From Mytilus galloprovincialis (taxonomy: Eukaryota > Mollusca > Bivalvia > Mytilida > Mytilidae), in contig NC_134851.1 of NCBI RefSeq assembly GCF_965363235.1, positions 35,306,321 through 35,370,320 on the forward strand: 64,000 nucleotides of DNA. The letters are read 5' to 3'. Positions 1-11,600 of the stretch are shown here, one piece after another (the first letter of the stretch is position 1; every line of letters starts with the position of its first letter). The notes beneath the pieces were generated by a model, which saw only the letters and a list, made by a program, of their open reading frames with translations, was not told the DNA's origin and did not search any database. Position numbers and translations under genes: made by a program.

Positions 1-3000
1 TGAAACAATTACGGGAAAATAAAAACAGATTTATGTACCGAAAAGTTTGATATATACACCTTTTTTACATTATTATAAAATAAAACAGAAAGATATAATA
101 CCGTCAAACATGTAACAAGTCGACCTATATGGAGAAAACACCTATACTAGTCCAGCTGTGATGATAATAAGGCACCAATTCAAAGGTCACTTATATCATA
201 AAGTCAGTCTTATTTGCCCCAAATGATGACCTTTACATGCTGGTTTAACCTGATAAGTATTTATGTCACAATAAATAATAAATTGATACAATTATAACAA
301 GTATAAAGTTTCTGTCCTTTCAAGAATATGTGATATGATTGCCCATGAGACAACTCTCCACAAGAGACTAAAATTGCATAGAAATTAACACCTAAAGGTG
401 TCCATCGATCTGCTTTAATTTTTATCTGTGTTTGGTATTTATGCAGGAAATTAAATCAGAACAAAAATGATAAACTGCAATAAAGATAAAACCAGGATTC
501 ATTGATACACGTACGAATACGTAAGCTTGGGTCGAGTATAATATTTGGGAACGTATTTAAATCTAAACAGAATTAATAAGTATTAAAGGACAAACATCGA
601 AATAACCGAATTCAATATTACCTTTAGCAAGTCAGGGGGATTAATAAAAGAGCTTTTTTGTCTTCGATGCGTATGCACTAAAAGTGCTTGCTCGTTCTTT
701 CAATATATGGTTAACAATTATGCAAGAGCATCGCGTATTCCTTTAGGTGGCTATTGCATATTGAATATTTAAGTTATCTACCTCTAGGCATAATTTAATA
801 AAGATATTAAAGGTATTGCAAACGCTCCAGTCCTTTTCTTATTTTGATAAAACCGTGATACTTTACGCCCTAACTACAAATCGAAGATGATTTGTTGCTT
901 TATCCTTCTTTTTCATCATTCTTCATTATCATTTATTTTAGACCTATAACGTTTGATGAAATAAGTTCTGTTCTTAGTCATTATTACATTTTGGAAGACG
1001 TTAGTATCATTGACGAAATAATATAAACTCTAGAAACTAAGACTCCTGAAACGGAACATTCGGTTGCAGTAAAACTAGTAGATAAAGATTTGGTTAAAGC
1101 AAGTACTAAACTTGTTATATTATAATGTGAAGCATTGACTTTAACGCTTCAATTGATTTTTTTTGCACAATTAGTTTCGGATTCGCATTTAAAGATAAAT
1201 AACACACTTGACATACCATGGCGAACCAACACGTCTGTTCTTGTCATTCGATGTTTATATTTCTTAAATATAAATATTATCTTTTTCAGAGTGTTATAAA
1301 ATATCTGAATAAGGTTGCGATGTTAGAAGACGATGCCACTTTCTTTGCAATGTTCAGAAAATACTGGTATAGGATTGCTGCTGACAACAATCAATTTGTT
1401 CAGAACTGGGTATAAATAAGGATAGTACATAGCGGAATTTAAAAAAGGACTTGTAAACAATTACATTTTAATAAAGCTTATATTGAATGGTTTCTTCGGT
1501 ACTTTGTAAATTGAAATATCTTGTGTTATTCAGAAACCAGGGTACTGTTTCACAAAGCCTTCGTAAGTCTACGTGTCATCGTAAGCCTAGCTGCAAAACC
1601 GTAGCTCTTAAGTCCTTACGTATTTTTTTTTACTATTTGCATTCGGACCGTAAGTATTTTTTTTTTATCTCAAATTTTATAATCGAATAATATATCAGCA
1701 CATACATTTCACCACAAAGCAAGTTATTTTTTTTTTTGCAACATACGGGTATCTACATGTACATGTAAATACTAACCAGATAATTAAAAGGATCAGTCTG
1801 ACAAAGTTCCAAGATTTAAACAATTTGTTTTGACTACAATTGACTGTACACGTTTGTGAAATGTTCTACACAATGTCATTGCACAACAAAAAATACCCTT
1901 TCGTAGCACCTGAGATCACTTTCAGTTTATGGTGATCATTCTGTAGTTTTCTATGTTTTGTTTACATTTGTTTGTTTTTATAGTGATTAAGATGATAACA
2001 CAATGTTGATTGCTGTACCCCTTTTTGACAATTATATATTTTGTGTCTGTTTGGTTTGTTCACGCATCGTTGTGCATGTAATAGAATTTGATGCGACCGT
2101 CATGGAAGTGAGATGTTTAGCTAGCTATAAAACCAGATTTAATCCACCATTTTCTACATAAGAAAATACCTTTACCAAGTCAGGTATATAAAAGTTGTTG
2201 TCCATTCGTTTAATGCGTTTGATGTTTTAAGCTTTAATTTTGCCATGTGATTAGAGACTTTCTTTTTTTTCTAATTTTCCTCGGAGTTTTGTGATTTTAC
2301 TTTTTGTGTATAATGTTGTTCATCGTTTGGTCGGTTTTGCGTTTTGCCATTGCGTTGTCGGTTTCTTAACGACTTAAGAGTTTAAATATTATTTTAGTAT
2401 CTTCAGCCTTACCTGAATCTATAAACCTGTTGTCTTGTTTCACTTGTAAACACAGTGGTACATTATTATATCAAAATAATAACAAACTCAAATTTATTTA
2501 CTAGGAGCTCGAAAAGAATTACTTCCCTTTGTCCACAAAAGCCTCTTATTTTCTACTTCTGATTTTGTTTCATTTGTGATTTTTATCTCGCTGTACATTT
2601 TTCTTTTTTTATTGAGTATGGTTATCGAAGATATAAATTTGTTAATTGTAAGTAAAAAGTACTTGAATATTGGGTTTCATATTTTGGGATTAAGCATTCC
2701 TAGACAATTTTGCATGCCGGTAAGTTGTATCAACCTCAGGATCTGGAGTTCATTTGTTTTCGTTCTTTCGTGTCATTTTTATTTCACGTTTTTCATTTTT
2801 TTCGGGCCTTCAATAACTGACTATACAGTATTGGTTTTTCTCATTGTTCAAGCCATACGGTTGTTTTTATCGCTTTTAGCCATTTCATTTGAACTTTGAT
2901 GGAAACTAGTTTCAGTGGCAATTATACCAGACCTCCTTACTTTTACACTTTATATCAATTTGTTAAAATGTTAATTGCTGAATACTATTTTCGTGTGTAA

Positions 3001-5579
3001 CCAATTCACATATCTATCAGGTTATGCTATAGGTCGAAAATACCCGACAGTACTCTGTTTGTTTTGTAGATAAAACAATTTTGCGTCATTTGTGATTTAT
3101 TTACTTTTTAGGGGGAAATGGAAAAGCTATTTCAGTCAAAGAGATTTGATAACTGTATCTATGCATCCGCTGCTTATGGAACCTGCATGGTTTGCAGGCG
3201 ATAAGCAATGCATATCTGATACGGAATCGTCTAAACCAGTTAATTTTACGAAGTTGCAAGAGCGTTGATTTAATAAATACCGAATTTTAACTTTAGTCTA
3301 CTTATTTATAGTTTTTTTTATCATATTAAGATTGATATACCAAGTTATTAGTTATGACATTTGTAACAGATCGTTTGATTTGCAAAATACTTGAAAGAAA
3401 ATATTCGTATGTTGACACAAATTTCTAGACTCATAAGTGTATTTTTGTTGCTAAATTTTTTAAACCATCGAACTTTATGAGTACATAAAAGACTAAAACA
3501 ATCTGAATAACTATTTGGTTCATATATACTTTCCGGTGTAAATCTGCGATTAACGTTTTGAAATTAGCATTATTTTCTTATCTCTACCACTTTAAATCAA
3601 TGTTAGAATTAATTGGCATCTATATAAAAGACAATACCTATTCTGACATCAGACTTGGACTTCTTTTAAAATGAGTTTTAATGTGCGTATTGCTGAGTGT
3701 TTGTTCATTCTATATAAGTTTGAGGTATAGGGCAACATTTTTGCGCCTGTCCCAAGACGGAAGACTCTGGCTTTTGTAAGTCGTGTATGTTTTCTTCTTT
3801 AATCCTAGTTCATTTATAAGTTTTGGAGTTACGTTAAGCTTACTATTACCTTAGTTTGAAATTGTTTTGAACGAGGTTTTCCAATTGAGTAACTGTGGGG
3901 TACTCTAATATAAGATCGTCTTTTTTTCTCGTTTTGTTCATTTTGTTGTTGTGCTTCGTGCCGATCTAATAAGCCAAGCATTTTCCACTTTATTTTTACT
4001 TGTTCGCTTTTAGTTTTTCTACTTAACCACATACAAAAGGAATTGGTTAGGCTTTACCATAAAATAGATCAAATCAAACCTTACGGCATTTATAATGTGG
4101 TCCAATACAATGATCAGAAATAAGCATCAATTTCGGAAAAAAAACGTTAAGTTAAAGGTTCGAGACACGGCGAATTTTTAAAATAAAAACGATTCGTTGA
4201 AATTGACAAATATGTAAAAAACATTTTACTTCTTTCGTTTTTTTCCATTGCAATGTGAGTTTGTTTTCGACTTACGAGTTTAAATATCCCTTTTGATATT
4301 TTTCGTCTCTTTTCTCCTTAACGTCTTAATATTCTACTACATATCATTCGTCATTTGTCACTTGTTACTAATATTGATAGAAGCAGGATTCTGTTTCGAA
4401 AAAGCGAATAGCGTGACCCATAAAATCAGTAGTAAATGTTCAATGATATATACATGATAAACATGATATACACATACTTAAAAGTCGATGTGGCTATATA
4501 AACCGAATTTGTTCTCAAGAAGATAAGACATTGACGATGACCTAGTTCTGGAATTATGTAGTTCTACTTTCTTGTGCATTTTAGTGAGTATAGTTATAAA
4601 TGCGTAAACCATTATTTTTTTATAAGCTTTCAATGATTCATATGCTAAAACATTAACGGTACCAATTTTCTTGCACCAGAAGCGCATATCGACAATACAT
4701 GTCTCTTCAGTAATGCACGTGGCCAAACTATTTGAAATCCAAAGCTGATATAAAAGATGAAGAGCTATAATCCAAAAGTTCCAAAAAGTATAGCCAAATC
4801 CGTGAAAGGTATCAGAGCGTAACGAAATTTTGTCTTGAGCTTACCCAATGAATACATAAATGAAGAAATATATCTGTCAGTGAGACAACTATCAATAAAG
4901 ACAAAAAGACAAAGACGCGAACAACTACATTTCACCATGAAGACTTCATCAATGAGCAACTCCATATCCGGAAAGACAAATAAAAAATCAGTTAAAAACA
5001 ATAAGAATACGAACAGCCCGATTTTAACTGCAGATTGGACACTCGCAGATTTTGTCTCAATTTCATAACACAAACTTTTGGGCATATTTGTATCAAATCT
5101 TACCTGTTCTTCAAAATCTTGAGCTCGTTTAGGGATGAAGATATAGGTTTTATTGTTGTTGTTATTTCTTACATACACATATTTGGTTTTGGAAGTTTGC
5201 TTTACCTGTAGAATTCGTATAAAACAAGATATCACGTTCTATTTTTTTACTGTATGTTTTTTTTATTATTATTAGAAAGCACGTTAATTTAAATAGAACT
5301 TGAGAATTTATAATCAATACCACTAATAAAAGCGACATTTAAAAAGAAATCCCTATATTTTACTGATAAAAATGGATTTCTTTTTACAATTTACTTTTAG
5401 GTAGATCTTGTCAAACCTTAATTTACTTTTAATATTTAGACAACATCCTCTACTTCACATCACGCTGACAACCTGCCAGTTGTCTATTGTTTGTCAATAT
5501 GTGTTGTACTTTTCCACTTTGAGTTTAAATGTATTTCGTTTAATCTCTACAGAAACTTAGATTATTTACTTTCTTTCAG
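1..5579. other. AT-rich non-coding flank upstream of the lectin gene
   Basis: No reading frame here resembles a known protein. The stretch holds homopolymer runs, a short family A repeat near 325-395, two copies of a T-rich dispersed repeat (2245-2405 and 4230-4325), a fragment at 3640-3800 matching the reverse strand of the 3' region of the retroelement at 20115-20994, and one candidate exon at 3112-3268. A 5' UTR exon and promoter of the lectin gene could lie here, because an acceptor (AG at 5578-5579) sits just before the start codon exon. I could not identify either. Confidence 0.5.
3112..3268 (+). CDS. candidate terminal exon of an unrecognised gene
   Basis: A pyrimidine-rich tract ending in AG (3110-3111) opens one reading frame of about 51 codons. 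It reads from GKWKSYFSQRDL through HPLLMEPAWFAGDKQC to a TGA at 3266-3268. The residue mix (W, Y, F, H, C, R) is more protein-like than the surrounding AT-rich frames. No upstream exon was found and I do not recognise the family. It could be the last exon of a gene lying before the window, a decayed exon, or chance. Confidence 0.25.
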
Positions 5580-5607
5580 GTCTTCAAATCACTGTTACAT
5601 GTGTAAT

Positions 5608-5686
5608 ATGTATCGTATCTCAGTCTGTCGTGCTTTGTTATTTACGATATTGTTCCAGCAAACTCCTGTAGTTGTATACTCTCAAA
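5608..5686 (+). CDS. lectin exon 1: signal peptide
   Basis: This exon encodes MYRISVCRALLFTILFQQTP and a few more residues ending at SQ. It has a short basic start, a hydrophobic core and a small/polar cleavage region. It ends in phase 1 at a consensus donor, A|GTAAGT (5687). An acceptor at 5578-5579 suggests the exon begins at 5580, behind an untranslated first exon. Confidence 0.85.
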
Positions 5687-8600
5687 GTAAGTTTTGAACA
5701 TATTTTTGTTGTCTGTAAGCTTTTAATGTCCATCACAACATTTTTTGGTCAAATTAACAATGACTGTACTTTATGAAACTGATTTTCTGAATTTTTTATT
5801 TTGTTTGAGATTTAAAAATCTGTGATATCTGTCGTCTGTTGTCTTCAGAATTTATCGTCTGTTGTTGCCGTAGTCCATGTTGCAACATTCTCCTGAAACT
5901 GTTAGGTAAATTCGAACACCGCCATTGACGTATATTGCATCTAGTTTAATAAACATGTCGACAGGGCCTATACAAGCAAAAATAGACGGGACAGGACATG
6001 ATTGCTCTGCTTTATTCAATGGTTTTCATAGTCAAACGGCGTATGTTTTTGTTGCAGTTCAATTCGGCCTAAGTATAGACACAACATCATAATGCAACGG
6101 TTCAAACAAAATTCAAAAATCGTTCGGAAAGTTAATATAGGCTAAGCGACTCTTTGCACAGTGGATGTATGACCGGACCGGATGTGAAGAAGATGCTCTT
6201 TATAACTTTACTAGACATATATATAATTTGGTAACTGCTGCAGTCTCATTGTCCAGACAAGATCAATAGTTTATAAAAGTGCTTATTTGACATATTTGAA
6301 GTATCCTACGCTTGAAAATGTATAGAACATTTAAACAATAATTTTATGTAAAATAGTTTACAAAGTAGAACCCGCATACAATAACTAATAAACCATATGA
6401 AATAAAATAAACTACATTTTTCTATTACAATACAAAACTATTCAAAAATATTGCTAAGGAAAAATACCTCATTTTTCCTTGGTGATATACTCTCCCTTCT
6501 TCCACAAAAGATTTTTTTTTTCTTATAGAAAGAAGAAATAACAATAAAAAAAAAAAAAAAAAAAAATCTTTTCATATATGTGCATAATATATATACTACA
6601 TGGTAACACACATTATTTAAATTAACAATAAATCATTAAAGCAAATTATTCTACAATAATTGAAATATCCTCATTGAAAGTAAACACATCCTGAATTATG
6701 TACATGAATATCATTATTAACGTCATTGAACAAAAAATATATAGTCCTTAGAACACAGTCTTTTGGTTTTGCTTCTATTGATATGAATCTTTTGGTTTTG
6801 CTTCTATTGATATGAATCCTTTGACATAAATCTCATTATTAACGAAATGAATAGTTATTTTAACACAGTCTTATGATTTGAATCTTTTGATAATAGTCTA
6901 TTGGTCTGAAATATTCTGGAACACATCTGTTCTGTTGCACGAACACGACAATTCTTCTGGATACAAAACAAACCTTCCTCTCAGAAGAGAGTGGTACCCG
7001 AAGGATGTTTTATTGGCATAAACCAGTTGCCTGGTTTGAAGTCTCAATCCACATGAAACTTCTAAATCCCATTTCTGCATGGCGATTCATACCCGACAAA
7101 TTTTTTTGCTCCACACCAACCAGTCGCCTGGTTTGAAGTTTCACTCTGCATGAAACTTCAGGATTTACATAGGCTAGATGTATCCCATATTTGCATGGCG
7201 ATTCATAGCTAATATATGGTTTTCCTGACCTTCGAAGTTTCAATCCGCATGAAACTGAAGAAATTTACATATGACGGATGTAAACTGTGAATTCCATATC
7301 CACATGGAGATTAAAAAATGACACACAATGAAATGTTACATATTCCGAAATGTAACATGAAATCCATAACCTAATGGATTTTTCCTTTAAATAATATTTT
7401 TCACAAGAATGATGAACTGACACTAGAATGAGGCTGAATATATCTCTTTTTCCCACGAGCAAAGCACAGAACTTGATTGCTTAACTGCAATTTACTTTGA
7501 AAATGTCTTGTATTCTGGTTCTTTTCTGTACTAGAATCCTCTGAAATAGTCTAATTTGATAATCATAAATGTTATTGAAACTTCTTCCATACTACTGAGT
7601 ATAATGAGACACAGCTTACTAAAATCACCGTGTGACAATTTATTTTGGCCTTAATACATGAAATATTAATATCCTATAAACTTGAAAAACTATTTATTCT
7701 TAGCCCTTTGAAAAGCGATGAGCAGAGTTTATATTTAATAGAGTATCTACATGTACATAGCATTAATATTATTCTTTAGTTGATCTTTGAATTTATTAAA
7801 AACTATAAAGTACAAACCCTTGGGATTAACTAACACATTACTTAAGAAATATAGGGTAAAAATAAATTTTCGGACTTTTATAACTGACTGATTAGATATA
7901 TATATTAATACTTCAAAAACCAAAAATAACAATGATGTATCATAATCTTAAGAAATCAATGAAAATGAATTTCCCGAATTTGATAATAATTCAGCATGGA
8001 GTCGTCACTTCCATACTAAACTGCCTGTAAGAAGTAAGGTTTGGTTGACGAGACCAACCCTTACTCTACAGTTTAAAAATGTTTCTAAATATTTGTCATC
8101 ACATTTAACAATCATTGTTATTTTTAATTTATGTCTTATTACTTTATTTTAGTGTTGAATGATAAGAACAACAAAAATTACATTACTATTGGAAAAAAAA
8201 TTGTATTCCATGGTCTTTGTCTAGGACAAGAGCATGAACAATGCTGAAATAAGTATATAGATCCTTAAAAACTTATACGAGCATGTCTTTTTAAGAACAA
8301 AAGCTCGATTAAAGCAGAACCTATAACATACCCAGTTTTGGTAAGGAACTAGTACAGACTTGGATCATTGCCATTAACCCTTGCATAATGTTCAATAAGT
8401 TTTAATCTGAACCTGTTAATGCCATGACCAGATGAATATTGAGTGGGTATTGCTCTTCGTGTTGTAGGTGTAAAATGGTGCATAAATTTCATTGTTTCAA
8501 TATCAAACTGGGATACTGGCACAAAATCATTTGGTTGTACTGGATTTTGAGAGTTTGCACACATATTTTCTTCTTGTTTTAGGACTTTTAAGAACTGCCT

Positions 8601-11600
8601 AAACACATCAGGTCTTAAATCCTCACTCATAAATAGAGTACTTCTTGGACCTTGACAGACATTACCATTTGAAAACTTTACTAAATATCTGGACTGTTTT
8701 TGATCTTTGTCTAATAGAACGCTTACAATTTTTTGATTAGGTACTTGACTGAATTGTTGACTATTTCCCTGGTTTTGAAATGAATTTGGTTTTGTTTTGG
8801 GAAATGCCTTATAAGTTTGAATGACTTGAACTGACGGACTTTTAGTTGACTCAAAAAACTTGTGTTTTCCTGGACGTTTCCGTTTTCGTCCTTTTGCATT
8901 GTATTGTCTATGGTAATCTTGTTTTAAATTTTCTGGAATATGTGAACCATCTTGCCAACTAGTTCCCGGCTTACCAGTCAATTTTACTTTGTATATAGGT
9001 TTACCCTGATAAAGACTATATTCAACAAGTTTTTCAATTTCATTGGACTGAAATGCGGTATGCTGAGGGTTTTGTAATCTGTTTTGATTTTGTGATGCCC
9101 CTTGGTTTGCCTTTTGTGAATTTTTGACCTGTGAATTATGTTTGTCTTGAATATTTGTATCATTTTGAACTGAACTTTGAGTCTGAACTTCATTTTGTGT
9201 CTGATTATTGTCTTCATTTTGCATGTTTTGTGAATCAATAAGGTCATCATTACGCTCAACATTTGTGGCTTCGTTATCATCTTGCTCTTCTACATCAAGT
9301 AGAATGTCTTCATATTCAGGCAGCAGATAATTTGGACGGTCTAGGGGATTATGGTAGTCTTTCAGTCTCTTAGCATGTACTAATGCCTTAACCTCTTTTT
9401 GTGTTTCAGTATTCTTAATCTTAAAGGTATTATTTGGCCCTTTGTACAGAATTCGGTAAGGACCTGTCCATCTTTGAACTAATTTGTGATTCTTGCCTTT
9501 TGGTGTTCTGCTACAATATAGCCATACTTTTGCCCCAGCAACGAAAGTTGGTTGAACTGCTTTTTTGTCGTGTTGAAAGGTATATTTGTCTTGTTTTTCT
9601 TTCTGGTTTTTAGCAGCAACTTCACGGTAGAGTTTTAATCTGTTTACCAATTCATTTACATGTTGTTTAGTTTCCCTTGGCATTGTTTGTTTTGGTATTA
9701 AAGACACATCAATAGGCAGCCTCATTGGTTGTCCAAACAGTATTTCAAATGGTGAGAATTGAGTTGACTGTGTTGCAGGTGTGGACCTGTAAGCCATCAT
9801 GATTGGAGGTATAAAATCTGGCCAATCTGTCTGTTCTTTGTTACAATATGAACGAAGGGATTGAATGATATAAGAATTCATTCTTTCACAGGCTGCATTG
9901 GTTTGCGGATGATAGCTACTTGTATAGTGTCTAGTAACATCACATAACTCGCAAAGAGCTTGAACAAGCTTGGACATGAAATTGGCACCTCTGTCAGATA
10001 TGATACAACGTGGACTTCCCCAGCGGCAAATTATCTCATTGAATAATACTTTAGCAACCACCTTTGCTCCCATTGATTTCAAGGGAAATGCCTCACACCA
10101 TTTCGAGTAACTGTCAACCACTAGTAGCAAGTATCTGTGTTTGTCAGTTGTTGTTGATAGTTCTAAAAAATCCATATGCATTCTTTCAAACACATTTTCA
10201 ATTGGCAAAGGAGTAAGGGGTACTGGTCTCTGATGTTTAGAGTTCTTTGATTTCTGGCACTGTTCACATGTTCTTACGTACTTGTCTATGTCGGAATACA
10301 TATTTGGCCAATAGTATTTTAAACGTAAGGATGCATGGTTTCTCTCAACACCTGGATGAGCTGCCATTTTACTATCATGGTAACATAACATCACATCACG
10401 TCGTAGGACAGCTGGAACACAAAGTTGTTTTATGAAATTATGGCCTGGAGGAAGTTTTCTTGAATTTTCGGAAACCATATGGTACAAAATGCCTTCAATA
10501 ATTTCATAATGGTACGCCTTTGCAACAAGAGATCTTGCCTTTTGAACCTCATCTGGAACGAGTCCTTTTAGTTTATAATCAAAAATTGGTTTGAAGTCTG
10601 GACAGTTTCTTTGTAGCTGGTACAAGGTTTGACGTGTTGGTAACATCTCATCAGGATCTTTAGGTTGGTCCTCTTCAATAGCTAGAACTTCAGGAATCCG
10701 GATGCTGTTTTCCCAGCCAAACTCAAAGGTGACTGCTATATGTTCTTTCCTTTCAGCATGAAGTGAACCAATCTCTGGAAGGTCATCATCAGATTGGTAT
10801 TCTTTGTCTTGGCTATCTATGGGATAATCTCTTCGTGACAATGCATCAGCATTTTGGTTCTGGGTGCCTGGTCTATGAACAATGTTGAAAGTGTACTGCT
10901 GTAAAAACAATGACCACCTCCCAAGTCGTCCAGTAGCGTCCTTTGAGTTATTTAGCCATCGCACGGTTATACTATCAGTGTAAACTGTAAACTGATTGTT
11001 TGCTATATACGGTTTGAAAGTTTTTATAGCTTCAATTAGAGCTAACCCTTCTTTGTGATTGATATGCCAACGTTTTTCCTGATCTCTTAAACCTCTACCT
11101 CCATATGCAATAACTTTTTCTAGTCCTTCATGATGTTTTTGACCTAATACATAACCAATTGCTGAATCTGACGCATCTATTGACAGGAAAAACTCTTTTT
11201 CAAAGTCAGGAAATGCAAGGATTGGTGCAGATGTCAGTTTTTGTTTTAATGTATTGAATGCATCATCTTGTTTTGTTGTCCAATCAAATTTTACATCCTT
11301 CTTTAATAGTGTTGTAAGAGAGGAACAAATTTTACTGTAGTTTTGAATAAATTTTCTGTAATAGTTGCACATACCAAGAAAGCTACGTAATTGTTTGACT
11401 GATTTTGGAATGGGATATTCAGAAACTGCAACTGTTTTAGATTTGTCAACCTGTATGCCATGTTCAGAGATAATGTGTCCTAAATATTTTACTTGTTTTG
11501 CCGCAAAATGACATTTTGAGGGTTGTAAAGTTAACTTTGCTTGTTTTAATTTTTGAAATACCAGATTTAAATGTTCAAGATGTTCATCAAAGTTTTTGGA

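Noticed and set aside
2576-2899. 107-codon hydrophobic plus-strand frame
   Set aside because: It is T-rich, so phenylalanine and leucine dominate by composition; it starts at GTG and resembles no family.
4765-5235. 156-codon minus-strand frame with a hydrophobic segment
   Set aside because: It shows no recognisable domain or splice context and has low-complexity AT-rich codons. The adjacent minus frame at 4478-4726 does not connect to it.
6898-7462. Short minus-strand frames with similar peptides (LQTRQLV/LQTRRLV)
   Set aside because: They come from a short internal repeat in the 3' region of the LTR element and are not convincing genes.
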